NCBI GenBank assembly: GCA_020634565.1
Contig: JACKBN010000018.1
Location: 1-64,000 of the forward strand
Reading direction: 5' to 3'
DNA from: Ardenticatenaceae bacterium
GTDB taxonomy: Bacteria > Chloroflexota > Anaerolineae > Promineifilales > Promineifilaceae
DNA: 64,000 nucleotides
Shown: positions 9,208-19,600 of the stretch, one piece after another
Numbering within the stretch: position 1 is the stretch's first letter
Layout of the letters: every line of letters starts with the position of its first letter
Notes under the pieces: model-generated
Seen by the model: only the letters and a program-made list of their open reading frames with translations
Told to the model about the DNA's origin: nothing
The model's database searches: none
Program-made: the position numbers and the translations under genes

Positions 9208-10326
9208 TTAGGGTGCCAGTTGGCGGTAGTGGCTGAGGGTGGCCACGGCCGTTTTTTCCCAGGAAAAGTTTGCGGCTTGAACCAATCCCTTTTGGGCCAG
9301 TTCAGCCAACTTTGTGTCATCATGCACCAGCGTTACGAACAGCTTCGTCATTTGCTCAATGTCGGTTGGATCAAAATAGGCGACGGCATTCCCCCCCACT
9401 TCGGGTAAGCTGGAACTGTTGGCGCAGGCAACGGCCGTTCCACAAGCCATCGCCTCCAGGACAGGCAAACCAAACCCCTCCACCAGACTGGGAAAGACGA
9501 ACAGCTTCGCGCCGCTGTAAAGAGCGGGCAGGTTGGCGTCGTCTATCCGGCCAATGAAAAAGATGTGGTGGTTGAGGTTTTGGGGCGAAACGGCCGTTTT
9601 TATACCCCCATATCGCTCATCCCATGCCCCGGCAATCACCAGCGGTGGCGCATCGGGCACCTCGCGAATCACCGTTTCCCACGCCTCTATCAAGCGAGCC
9701 AGGTTTTTGTGCGGCTTGTTGATGCCCAAATAAAGCACGTACCGTGTAGGCAGGTTAAGCTTGTGGCGCAGGGGAGCAACGGCCGTTTCTGGCTGTGGTT
9801 TGAATTTTTTGTCGGCAGCCAGGGGAACGGCCGTTATTTGGTTCGGATCGAGTGAATAGTGACTTAAAAACGCCTGTCGCGCTGCCTCTGAAATTGCCAG
9901 GAAATGATCGCCCGCCCGCAGCGCCAAGCGCGTGGCCAGCCGAGCAAACATCCGTGCTTGCAGCGAGACCAGCTGGGGAAACTGCTCTGGAATCAGGTCA
10001 TAGAGCGTTACCAGTGTGGGAATGCCGGGTCGATAAGGCATCAGGTAGTAGACGCTGTGGTAGACAGTGGCCTCTAACTGGCGCAGCAGTTGGGGGATTT
10101 GCCACTGTTGGGTCAGCGAGAAGGGCGAAACGGCCGTGGCCACGCGTTTCACTTTGTCGGTGGTTTCTGGCAGCGTCCAGCCTGTGTTTTGTGGAGGATG
10201 CAGCAAGATGAGCTGTTCCTCGGCTGTGAGCAGCGGTTCCAGATGGCGAGCCAGCTGGCTGACGTAGCGGCCAATCCCCGGAAAATGCGTTGTGGCCGTG
10301 CGGGCATCCAAAACGTATCGTTTCAT
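9208..10326 (-). CDS. GT-B glycosyltransferase, family 4 type
   Basis: 372 residues. Retaining GT4-like transferase: N-terminal acceptor domain (FPGIGRYVSQLARHLEPLL), linker, and donor domain with YLGINKPHKNLARLIEAW, PPLVIAGAWDERYG and the nucleotide-sugar E-x7-E motif in EGFGLPVLEAMACGT. No membrane segment, so probably a cytosolic or peripheral glycan-assembly enzyme; donor and acceptor are unknown. Its ATG overlaps the stop of the upstream glycosyltransferase (ATGA), so the two are an operon and may act on the same glycan. The gene ends two bases after the convergent udk, without an obvious terminator. Confidence 0.88.
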   Translation of the reverse strand: MKRYVLDARTATTHFPGIGRYVSQLARHLEPLLTAEEQLILLHPPQNTGWTLPETTDKVKRVATAVSPFSLTQQWQIPQLLRQLEATVYHSVYYLMPYRPGIPTLVTLYDLIPEQFPQLVSLQARMFARLATRLALRAGDHFLAISEAARQAFLSHYSLDPNQITAVPLAADKKFKPQPETAVAPLRHKLNLPTRYVLYLGINKPHKNLARLIEAWETVIREVPDAPPLVIAGAWDERYGGIKTAVSPQNLNHHIFFIGRIDDANLPALYSGAKLFVFPSLVEGFGLPVLEAMACGTAVACANSSSLPEVGGNAVAYFDPTDIEQMTKLFVTLVHDDTKLAELAQKGLVQAANFSWEKTAVATLSHYRQLAP

Positions 10327-11486
10327 TGTGTACCTTCAACTATTTTTTGGAGGATGTTAGAGACGTGAACGGCCGTTTGCTGAATCGTGAAGTGGTCTGC
10401 CACGCGCTGCCGCCCGGCCTGCCCCAGCGTTTTGCGCAGCTGTGGGGCTTGCAACAGCTGGCCAACCGCCTCTGCCAAGGCCTCGATGTTATAGGGTGGC
10501 ACCAGCAATCCCGTCTTCTCTTGTTTAATAATTTCTGGCAGCGCGCCGTGGCCAAAAGCGACCACTGGTTTGCCGGCGGCCATCGCTTCGATGTTTACCA
10601 ACCCAAACGGCTCTGGATCGCCGCAATGCACAAAAACATCCATTGCGGCCAAAGCGTAGGTCGGGTCATCCAGATGACCGGTGAAGTGCATCTTCTCACC
10701 CAGCCCTTTTTCGGTGGCCAATTGGTGCAGCCTGTGGAGATAATCGCCCGCTTCGCCAAATGGCTGCCCGCCTACGATGACAAAATGTGCCTCGGGTTGG
10801 CTGGCTGCCAGAAGCGCTGCCATTTCAATGAAGTGATGCTGCCCTTTCCAGGGACGCAATCGCCCCACCGTGCCCACCAGGGTGGCATTAGGCGGAATGT
10901 TTTGTGTCTGGCGAAATGGGGTTCCATCTATGTTTTTGGGAAAGCGGCTCAGGTCGATGCCATTGGGAACGACCGTCACGTTGGTGCAGGGCAGATGTTG
11001 GGCGGTGGCCGCAGAGTTGGCGATAACGGCCGTAGCCCTGCGACAAATGACGCGCTTCAAAAAAGTGTCAAGCTGCGGGTAGCGAGGCTGGCCTTCACTA
11101 AGCCAAAAATCGCGCATGTACCAGACGAACGGCCGTTGTTCCAACTTACTCGCCAATGCCCCATAAAAAGTCGCCCGTACTGTATTGGTCACCATTACTT
11201 TTGCCCCGCTTTGTCGGGCAATACGTGCTACACTTGCTGCGCTCTGGAACCAGTCCCATAAAGCAAGCGGCGAGCGGCGCAGCCGGGGCAGTGGGACGTT
11301 GTGCCAGGGAATCCCCAATTGTTGTGCCGCGTTTGCCAATGCGCCAGCCGGACAGGCCAGCTGTGGCTGCCAGCGTGTGCGATCCAGGTGCTGCAACAGG
11401 AGCAGCAAACTGTATTCAGCGCCGCCCAGCGCCTGGCTGTGATCAAGAAATAACACGGTATTTGCAGTGTTCGCCTGTTGCGCCAT
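10323..11486 (-). CDS. GT-B glycosyltransferase, family 4 type
   Basis: 387 residues, first gene of a two-gene glycosyltransferase operon. N-terminal half: LFLDHSQALGGAEYSLLLLLQHL, the acceptor-side glycine loop of GT4 enzymes. C-terminal half: VTVVPNGIDLSRFP, VGTVGRLRPWKGQHHFIEMAALL, FVIVGGQPFGE and the donor-binding EPFGLVNIEAMAAGKPVVA. Specificity is not predictable. It is only distantly similar to its downstream partner, so it is not a recent duplicate. The 250-bp region upstream is shared with the divergent cyclase gene. Confidence 0.88.
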   Translation of the reverse strand: MAQQANTANTVLFLDHSQALGGAEYSLLLLLQHLDRTRWQPQLACPAGALANAAQQLGIPWHNVPLPRLRRSPLALWDWFQSAASVARIARQSGAKVMVTNTVRATFYGALASKLEQRPFVWYMRDFWLSEGQPRYPQLDTFLKRVICRRATAVIANSAATAQHLPCTNVTVVPNGIDLSRFPKNIDGTPFRQTQNIPPNATLVGTVGRLRPWKGQHHFIEMAALLAASQPEAHFVIVGGQPFGEAGDYLHRLHQLATEKGLGEKMHFTGHLDDPTYALAAMDVFVHCGDPEPFGLVNIEAMAAGKPVVAFGHGALPEIIKQEKTGLLVPPYNIEALAEAVGQLLQAPQLRKTLGQAGRQRVADHFTIQQTAVHVSNILQKIVEGTQ

Positions 11487-11720
11487 TACCTGTAGTTTAT
11501 CTCACCCTATGCACTTGCGAAAACACCATTGAAATAGTCTCGTCATGTTGATTGTGATAAATGATTGTTAGGTTGCTTATAGATAATTTGGTCTTTAGAC
11601 TGCAAATCCCTTCAAATATTGGCTGCGGTATCACGTACAATTGCGCCGAAAAATTTCTACTAATCACCAAACAGGAGTTTAGCAGGGAGTAAGTACTGTT
11701 TTATTAACGGTGCATTCCTT

Positions 11721-11726
11721 TATAAT
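11721..11726 (+). promoter_or_regulatory. -10 box close to the first cyclase gene start
   Basis: A consensus TATAAT lies 11 nt before the ATG of the 11738 gene. No clear -35 element is at the right spacing and there is no ribosome binding site in the 11-nt gap, so a very short or absent 5' leader is plausible. The rest of the intergenic region (11487-11737) shows nothing I can name. Confidence 0.4.
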
Positions 11727-11737
11727 TCATCGTAGCC

Positions 11738-14700
11738 ATGAGCTTATCACTCCTTAATTCTCCCGTCTTAGATAGTTCAGCTGGCCAAAATTTGCGTATG
11801 TTGGCCCAGCGTCTTTCTGCCTATATTCCAGTAACGCTCACCCGAAAAATCTTGCAAGATGAGCCGATTGCCTTGGGCCAAACGGTGCCTATCAAGGCGG
11901 CCACGATGTTTGCCGATATGTCTGGGTTTACGCAGATGGCCGAGGCATTGTCGGTAAATGGCGCACGGGGCACAGAAGCCCTTAGTCGCGCCTTGCTCAT
12001 GACCTTCACCTCCCTCATCAATGCCATCCAAGACGCGGGTGGCTCCGTGAGCCATTTTCACGGCGATGCGATGATGATTTACTTCCCCGACAGCGACGGC
12101 CGTGCGGCTTCGCGGGCGTTGGCTTCGGCGCAGTTTATGCAGCGCCTGATGCAAACCAATTTTGCCCAGGTGAACATGATGCAGAGCAGCCAGGCGGATG
12201 ACAGCTACGGGCTGTCGATCAAGATTGGGGTGGGATACGGCCGTTGCGTGGAAATGGTGGTTGGTGATGCAGACAACATGGAATTTGTGTTGGCTGGCCA
12301 GGCGGTGGATGAGGCCGTGATGGCCCAGCTGCAAGCCGGTGCCGGGCAGGTTGTGGCTAGCCAGGCAGCCTTAAAAGCCGCTTCTCTCCCCGCCACAGAA
12401 CCATTTCGCCTGGTGGATGAACTGCCGCCAGTGCCCAACGCGCAGGAGCGATTTTTTTGGGAGGCGTACGATCCGGCGGCCCTGCTGCGTTTGGTGACGG
12501 CCGTTCCCGCCTTTATTCCGCCCTCCTTGTTTGAACGCCTGCAAGATCGCAGCAGCCAATCCATTTCTGAACACCGTTCCGTTACCTCCATGTTTGTCCA
12601 ATTCGATGGCATTGATTTTGATGGCCCCGAGGCGGGCACCCACATGCAGACTTATTACCAATGGGTCTGGCAAATGGTGCAGCGGTATGGTGGGCCAAAC
12701 AGCCGCGTAAATCGTGTGCTCACTGGCGACAAAGGCAATCAACTGCACATTTTGTTTGGGGCGCCCATTGCCCCCGATGCGCCGGAGCAGGCATTGCGTT
12801 GCGCCCTGGCGCTGCAAGAACGACGGCCCGATTTTATTCGCTGCCAGCGTATCGGCCTTACTGTGGGCCGCGTCTTTGCCGGGGCCGTTGGTTCACTTAA
12901 CCGGCGCGAATACACGATTGTGGGGCGTATGGTCAATTTGTCGGCGCGCCTCACTCAGATTTGCCCGCCGGATGGAATTTTGGTGGATGCGGAAACGGCC
13001 GTACGCACCCAGGCGCAAATCGTTGCCAAACCGTTGCCGTCCGTATCCCTCAAGGGTCATCGTGAGCCGGTGGCTATTTACCAGGTGTTGGGGGAGCAAA
13101 CGGCCGTTACGCAGGCTCAGGCTCGTTTTCAGCAGTGGCAGCAGCCGCCCGCCGGACGAGATGCCGAACTGAAGGAACTGTTTGCCCAAATGTCGGCGGC
13201 GTTGGCTGGCGAGGGTGGGCTTACGGCCATTCATGGCTCTTACGGCAGTGGGCAGATGCCCTTTTTGGCGGCTGGCGTGCGTCATTGGTTGGATGCTGGA
13301 GGGCTTGCCCTGGTTGGCGTAAGCCAGCAGCACACTTCAGATGTGCCTTACGCGCCGTGGGTATCGGTCTGGCGGGACTTTTTTGAGCTGACGCCAGATA
13401 TGACGTCCAGCGAGCAGGAGCATCAGGTTTACGATCGCGTCATGCAGTTGACGCCGGACATTCCTAATGCTATGAGTTTGTGGCGCGAACTGCTGGGCAC
13501 GCCGTTGCGCTCGACGGCTTTGCTGGTGAATATACCCGCTGTGGTGCGGCAGATGCGCTTGTTTAAGCTGGTGGTCAACAGTGTCCGGCATGTGGTGCAG
13601 GAACGGCCGTATCTCATCGTGCTGGAAGATATTCACCTTGCCGATCAGGCGTCGCTGGATTTGCTGGATGCCCTGGCTAGGCAGGCCCAAGATTTACCGC
13701 TACTGCTGCTGGTAACGTACCGTTCTGGCATGGATTTTAATTTTCACGCCGTGAATCGCACCGCTGGCCGGGAAATCAAGCTGAGCGACTTTACGCCGCA
13801 GCAAGCACGTCGCCTTGTCCGGGAGCGACTAGGCACGGACCAACTGCCTGCGCTGCTGGAACAACGCCTGGGTTTGCGCGATCGGCAAGGGCGCGAATCG
13901 GCGGTAAATCCGCTCTTCTTGGAAGAAACGCTGCAAATGATGATGTCCACGGATGTGATTTCGGTGGACAAGAACAAGTATGGCGACGGCCGTTTACTCA
14001 TCGACGAAGCCCGTCTGTCACAAATGCAGGTTTCTGACACCATTTATACGCTGCTGCTCTCCCGCCTGGATCAGCTGCCTGCTGCCGAGCGGGGGCTGCT
14101 GCAATTTGCCTCCGTCATTGGCCGCGAATTCGACTTGATAACGCTGGTGGCCATTTCACCGGGGTTAACTCGCGAAACGGCCGTTGAACTGCTGGAGGCG
14201 CTGGTCGAAGCAGATTTGGTGTTGCAGCTTTCTGGCGGCATGGTGCCCACCTATTTGTTCCAACACAATCTCATTCATCAGGTGGTGTACCAAAGCTTGA
14301 CCTACGCCCGGCGGCAGTCGCTGCATGCGACGATTGCGGAGTTGATTATCCGCCAGAGTGATGAACTGCTGCCGACGCAATTTCCGGTGCTTGCCTATCA
14401 TTTTAGCCAGACGAATCAGCACAAGGATGGTTTGAAGTACGCGCTGGCGGCGGCTGAGGATGCGGCAGTTACCTACAATTTTCGCGGTGCGGCCGAATTT
14501 TATAAGCAGGCAATGCATCATTTGGAGGGGTTGGGAGTTGATGCGCTGTGGGAAACGGCCGTTTCCATTGCCCAGGCCAGAACTCAAATTTTGCTGCGTT
14601 TGGGCCAGTTTGGGCAGGCGTGGCTGGTAGCCAGCGAAGCGTTGCAGCTTTGTCTGCGCCAGGATGCGCTGCTGCAAACTTTGCCCCTGTACAACTTTAT

Positions 14701-15877
14701 GGCCGAGATTCGGCTGCGGCAGGCCAGGTATGCTGAAGTGCCTAACTTGACCGGCAAAGTCATTCATTCCCTGCTGCCAGAGATTCCGCCTGTGACGTTA
14801 GGGCGCGCTTATTTGCTTTGGGGGCAGGCGTTGTCTCTGTTGTCTGATTGGTCAGCCGCTGCTGAGAAGCTGGCTCGGGCGGAGGCAATTTTGCAGCCGT
14901 TAAATCAGCCGCTGGACCTGGTGCCGGTTTTGACGGTGCAGGCTACTGTGCAGTGCCAGCAGCGGCCCAGCGAGGCTTTGCCAGAAGCGTTGGAAAGAGC
15001 GCTATCCCTGTTAGAAAATGAATCGGATCCGCTGCTGTTTGGCCAGGTGCAATTAATGGTGGCTGAGCAGCAGATGCGTTTGGGTCGGGCTGATTTGGCG
15101 CTGGCTTCGGCGGAAACGGCCGTTGCCAATTTGCGACCAGCGGGAACAAACTGCCTGGCGTATGCCCTGCTGGCACGCGCGACGGCGCATATTTATCTGG
15201 GTGCATTTGAAGCTGCATTAGCTGATTTGCAGATGGCCAGCTCTTTGTTTGACGGCATGGATGATGTGCCGGGCCAGTTGAAGCTCTATCTCTTGTGGGG
15301 CTATGAATATTTTGGCGGTTTGGGCGATTGGCAGCAGGCGCGCCGCCGTTTGGTGCGCGTAAGCCAACTGCTTACGGCCCAGGCCAAAGATGAAGGTATG
15401 GTGGTGCAAGAGGGGATTCGGCTCTGGCTGGGGCTGAGCCATGTGGCACTAAACACAGGAAAATGGGAGAAGGCCGAGAAGCCGCTCAAGCAGGTCATGA
15501 CGGCCGTTTCGCCCAGGCGATTGGTTTGGTGGCAGCCTGCCGCCTACTATGCCTGGGGTTTACTGCTGCTGGCTCGCTCTGCTGGTTTTGGCGCTGAGGA
15601 ACGGAGAACGGCCGTTCGTGAAGCACATCGCGCCTTCCAAAAAGGATTCCAGGCGGTAGAAGCGGGCGGTTGCCCGGATGAACTACCGCTTATTCTGCTA
15701 CAGCTGGGCCTGACAGCCCGTGAGTTAGAAGATGAACGGTGCTGGCATTATCTGGAAACGGCCGTGCAGACGGCTCAACAGCGTGCCCGTTTCAGCGATC
15801 GTCAGCATGTTTTGCAGCAAGCCAATATCGCCTTGCAAGATGCACCTGCGGCTCATTTGCGCCACCTTGCCAAATAA
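11738..15877 (+). CDS. tandem class III nucleotidyl cyclase-like domains + STAND-type ATPase + TPR protein (paralogue 1)
   Basis: 1,379 residues with the domain order of mammalian soluble adenylyl cyclase (ADCY10). Cyclase domain 1 (~45-210) has both metal Asp positions (FADMSGF, D60; HFHGDAM, D110), but His replaces the usual adenine-reading Lys four residues before D110. Cyclase domain 2 (~280-450) lacks metal Asp but keeps Asn and Arg of VNLSARL; the preceding Asp of the usual GDxVN is Arg397. The ATPase domain (~490-800) has a damaged Walker A, GSYGSGQM (no Lys/Ser), and an intact Walker B-like LEDIHLAD. TPR-like helices fill ~870-1370. Probably a cytosolic signalling scaffold. A paralogue lies 0.7 kb downstream. 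Cyclase activity is uncertain. Confidence 0.85.
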   Translation: MSLSLLNSPVLDSSAGQNLRMLAQRLSAYIPVTLTRKILQDEPIALGQTVPIKAATMFADMSGFTQMAEALSVNGARGTEALSRALLMTFTSLINAIQDAGGSVSHFHGDAMMIYFPDSDGRAASRALASAQFMQRLMQTNFAQVNMMQSSQADDSYGLSIKIGVGYGRCVEMVVGDADNMEFVLAGQAVDEAVMAQLQAGAGQVVASQAALKAASLPATEPFRLVDELPPVPNAQERFFWEAYDPAALLRLVTAVPAFIPPSLFERLQDRSSQSISEHRSVTSMFVQFDGIDFDGPEAGTHMQTYYQWVWQMVQRYGGPNSRVNRVLTGDKGNQLHILFGAPIAPDAPEQALRCALALQERRPDFIRCQRIGLTVGRVFAGAVGSLNRREYTIVGRMVNLSARLTQICPPDGILVDAETAVRTQAQIVAKPLPSVSLKGHREPVAIYQVLGEQTAVTQAQARFQQWQQPPAGRDAELKELFAQMSAALAGEGGLTAIHGSYGSGQMPFLAAGVRHWLDAGGLALVGVSQQHTSDVPYAPWVSVWRDFFELTPDMTSSEQEHQVYDRVMQLTPDIPNAMSLWRELLGTPLRSTALLVNIPAVVRQMRLFKLVVNSVRHVVQERPYLIVLEDIHLADQASLDLLDALARQAQDLPLLLLVTYRSGMDFNFHAVNRTAGREIKLSDFTPQQARRLVRERLGTDQLPALLEQRLGLRDRQGRESAVNPLFLEETLQMMMSTDVISVDKNKYGDGRLLIDEARLSQMQVSDTIYTLLLSRLDQLPAAERGLLQFASVIGREFDLITLVAISPGLTRETAVELLEALVEADLVLQLSGGMVPTYLFQHNLIHQVVYQSLTYARRQSLHATIAELIIRQSDELLPTQFPVLAYHFSQTNQHKDGLKYALAAAEDAAVTYNFRGAAEFYKQAMHHLEGLGVDALWETAVSIAQARTQILLRLGQFGQAWLVASEALQLCLRQDALLQTLPLYNFMAEIRLRQARYAEVPNLTGKVIHSLLPEIPPVTLGRAYLLWGQALSLLSDWSAAAEKLARAEAILQPLNQPLDLVPVLTVQATVQCQQRPSEALPEALERALSLLENESDPLLFGQVQLMVAEQQMRLGRADLALASAETAVANLRPAGTNCLAYALLARATAHIYLGAFEAALADLQMASSLFDGMDDVPGQLKLYLLWGYEYFGGLGDWQQARRRLVRVSQLLTAQAKDEGMVVQEGIRLWLGLSHVALNTGKWEKAEKPLKQVMTAVSPRRLVWWQPAAYYAWGLLLLARSAGFGAEERRTAVREAHRAFQKGFQAVEAGGCPDELPLILLQLGLTARELEDERCWHYLETAVQTAQQRARFSDRQHVLQQANIALQDAPAAHLRHLAK

Positions 15878-15989
15878 GCCGCCCGGTTATCATTCACCAC
15901 GTTTCGCACGCTAGTTAGACAATCCATAAGCGCTGGGGAGCCAATATTCGGGTCGATGCTTTAGGTCGGCTGTTATAAAATAGAGCTTT

Positions 15990-16520
15990 ATGATACCGAG
16001 TATTGAAAATATCGAATTCGAAGAAAATAAAGAACGCCTGAAGGTCGTCTTGCCCGTGAAAACCCATTGGGTTTACCTGCTGCTTTACAGCGTCATGCTG
16101 CTGGCTTGGGTGGGCATGGTTGTGTATGGCCTTATTTTTACCGTGCAGATGGCTTTTTCTGGAGAGCGGTTTGCCTTTGTTTTTACCGTGATGTTGGTCT
16201 TGCTGTTTTATCCTTTGTATCGGTTAGGCAAGATGATTTGGGGGCAGTGGCAATATTATGCAGCCAATCGTGAAATCTTGTTTGTGTACAAAGAGATGCT
16301 TATTGTGCGGCGACCCGTGTCAATTTTTGGAATCACAACGGCGTACGATCGGGCGCACGTGACGCCATTTTATTTCAGCGAGAAGCACAATTGTCCTGCA
16401 TTTGATTATGGGCATCAGCATGTGTATTTTGGCAATGATTTGCCGGCTGATCCGGCCGCAAGACTAATTGGCTACTTGAATGCGCGCTACTATCCCCAGT
16501 ATGATGAAGACGACGAGTGA
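15990..16520 (+). CDS. small membrane protein, two TM helices, PH-like/YcxB-type
   Basis: 176 residues. Two hydrophobic segments, about 29-52 (YLLLYSVMLLAWVGMVVYG) and 62-80, are followed by a soluble domain (LFVYKEMLIVRRPVSIFGIT) resembling the short beta-domain of YcxB/PH-like membrane proteins, and an acidic tail. Function unknown. It sits between the two cyclase paralogues and may be co-transcribed with the second. TATAAA at 15974-15979 lies 10 nt before the ATG with no ribosome binding site, so the message may be nearly leaderless. Confidence 0.7.
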   Translation: MIPSIENIEFEENKERLKVVLPVKTHWVYLLLYSVMLLAWVGMVVYGLIFTVQMAFSGERFAFVFTVMLVLLFYPLYRLGKMIWGQWQYYAANREILFVYKEMLIVRRPVSIFGITTAYDRAHVTPFYFSEKHNCPAFDYGHQHVYFGNDLPADPAARLIGYLNARYYPQYDEDDE

Positions 16521-16600
16521 AACGGCCGTTGGCGCATCGCCTATTTCCCTCATTTGTTGCGCCAGGCGAATGACCGATTGAAGTTTGTATTGCAGAAATC

Positions 16601-19600
16601 ATGTCCACGAGTAAAGCAAGCGAGATTCCGTTGGTAACCGGCGTGGTGCTGCGCCAGCTGGCGGCTTATATTCCGGCCACGCTGGCAGACCGCATTTTGC
16701 GGCACGGTTTACCCACGCCAGGTGAACCCCGTGCGCTTAATGCCGCCACGCTGTTCTCTGATATTTCCGGGTTTACGGGAATGTCTGAGGAGCTGGCGTC
16801 TGACGGGCCGCGTGGCGCGGAAGAGCTGAATCGTGTGCTGCTGGTTACCTTTACGGCGATGATTGATGTGATTCACGAGCTGGGCGGGGCGGTCAATCAT
16901 TTCTACGGGGATGCCATGTCAGTTTATTTCCCCGACACGGACGGAACGGCCGCACAGCGTGCACTGGTTTGTGCCCAGCGGATGCAGCAATTGATGCTGA
17001 CAAGTTTTAGTCGCGTGGTTACTAATCGGCCGCCGGGCAAACATCCGTTTTTTGAGCTGACAATCAAAATTGGCGTGGGATACGGCCGTTGCCAGGAACT
17101 CGTTGTGGGCAATCCGCAGCGCAGCCTGGAATTTGTGTTGACTGGTACGGCCGTTGATGAGGCCGCAATGGCTGAGCGACAGGCCAGTTCCGGGGACATC
17201 ATTGCCAGTGCAGCGGTGCTTGAGCAGGCAGGCTTGCCGGTAATCGAGCCATTTCAGAAGGTGGAAACGGCCGTTCCCCCACCCAACAACGCGCCCATCT
17301 TAAACTGGGAAACATATGATGAAGCCGCCCAACGCCGTTTGGCTGAGGTAATTTTGCCGTTTGTGCCCCCGGCGCTGTACCGGCGTCTGGTTTCTACGGG
17401 CGCTACCGAGATTGCCGAGCACCGACCCGTCACCACCATTTTTGTCCAGTTTGATTACAAAAACCGCCAGGATGATTCTTCGGCCATCGAAACGGCTGAT
17501 ATGGGGCAGCAGCTCCAGCAATATTACGAGTGGGCCAGTGAGGTGGTGGGCCGTTTTGGCCAGGAAAATGCGCGCGTCAACCGGGTGCTCACTGGCGACA
17601 AAGGCAATCAGCTGCATATCATGTTTGGTGCGCCAGTGGCGCCGGATGCGCCGGAGCAGGCGCTACGCTGCTTGCTGGTGTTACAGCGGGAAAAGCCGGA
17701 TTTCATTGAAGCGCAGCGAATTGGCGTCTCGGTGGGCAAGGTGTTTGCCGGGCCGGTTGGCTCTTCGGCGCGGCGTGAGTACACAGTGGTGGGGGATGTG
17801 GTCAATCTGTCGGCCCGATTGATGCAGGTGTGCGAACCGGGAAATATTTTAACCGATCAGATGTCGGCGGAGCGCACCCGGCAGGTTATCGAATGTGACC
17901 CACTACCCACAATTCATCTCAAGGGCAAGCAAACGGCCGTTACCCCCTACCTGGTGCAGCGCGACCGGGCCGTCACGACGTTGATGAAAGCATATATCGA
18001 TCGTTGGGAACGGCCGTTGGTTGGGCGTGAAGTAGAGCAGGATTTGCTCCTGGGGGGCATGGATGCGGCTTTGCGCGGCGTGGGTGGCGCAGCTGCCGTT
18101 TTTGGCGGCACAGGTGTCGGTAAATCGCGCCTGTTGGCGGCGGGTGTACACCATTGGCTGGGCAATGATGGGTTGGGTTTGATTGGCGTCTGTTATCCGC
18201 ACACCAACGATACCCCTTACAGCCCCTGGCGTGACGTGTGGCGCGAATATTTTGGCCTGACGGACGGCATGAAGGTTGCCCAACAGGTGGCTCTGGTAAG
18301 GGCAAAAACGCAGGCACTGCTGCCTGATGTGGGTGAAGATGTCGGTTTGTGGCGTGAACTGCTCGGGTTGCCTATGCCGCAGGCTGCTGCCCTGAACGAT
18401 CTAACGGCCGAAGCGCGGCAGGTGCGCTTGTTTACGCTGGTGCGGCGCTGCTGCCAGGCAATTGCGGCACATCAGCCGCTGCTCATCGTACTTGAGGGAT
18501 TGCAGTGGGGCGATCAGGCCACTTTGGCCCTGTTGGATGATGTAAGCGCGCATCTTGATAACGAAGCTATTTTTCTGGCGTTCACCTTCCGCACGCGCGA
18601 TGCGATGCAGCTTGCGACTTTGGAACGGCCGTCTTGCATTCCCATTCCACTGGTGGATTTGTCTCCGGCGTCAGCGCGGCAGATGTTGGCTCAGCTGGTG
18701 GGTACGGAAGAGCTGCCGCAGGCTGTCGAACAGCATTTGGGGATGCGCGATCGAGAGGGCCGTGACAGCCCGGTGAATCCGCTCTTTTTGGAAGAGGCGC
18801 TGAACGTGATGATTGGGGCGGGCGTGCTGCGGGTAAACGGCCGTGTGCAGGTGGATGAAACAGAGCTGGCCCGCATGCAGGTGCCCGATACCATTCACGG
18901 TTTGCTTTTGGCTCGATTGGACCGCTTGCCCCCGGCTGGTCGTGATTTATTGCAGGTTGCTTCGGTTATCGGCCGCCAATTTTCGGCCGAGCCACTGCAA
19001 GTGATTGCCGAAGCCCCCAAGCAGCAAACGGTGCTTAACCTGCTCACCGAATTATCTGAGTCTGAGATGACGCGGCTGATTACCGCCGATCCCGAGTGGA
19101 CTTACCTGTTCCAACATGCCATGACGCACGAAGTAGCGTACGAAAGTTTGCCTTATGCTCGCAGGCAGCAGCTTCATGCGGCCGTTGCGCGCTGGTTGGC
19201 GGCCAAATATAAGCATAATCTCAAGCCGCTGCATTCGGTGCTGGCTTACCATTACAGTCGGGCAGACAATCATGCTAAAGCCGTGCAATATGCCATCCTT
19301 GCTGCTGATGAAGCCCGCAACATCTTTGCCAATCGCGAAGCCATTGATTTGTACACCCTGGCGGAAACACATCTTGCTGCGCTTAACGATGAAAAGTTGT
19401 GGGAAACGGCCGTACACCTCTATTTGTCTCGTGGTGCCGTGTTTATTTTGCTCGGCGAGCAATCTTTGGCTTTTGAGGATGCGGAAAAGGCTTTAGACCT
19501 TGCTAATCTTCATGAAGCGAATGAGGAAAAAATTGTTGCCTACAACTTGATGGCCGAAACGCGATATTTACAAAGAGCGTTTGAGGATGTTATTTCGTTG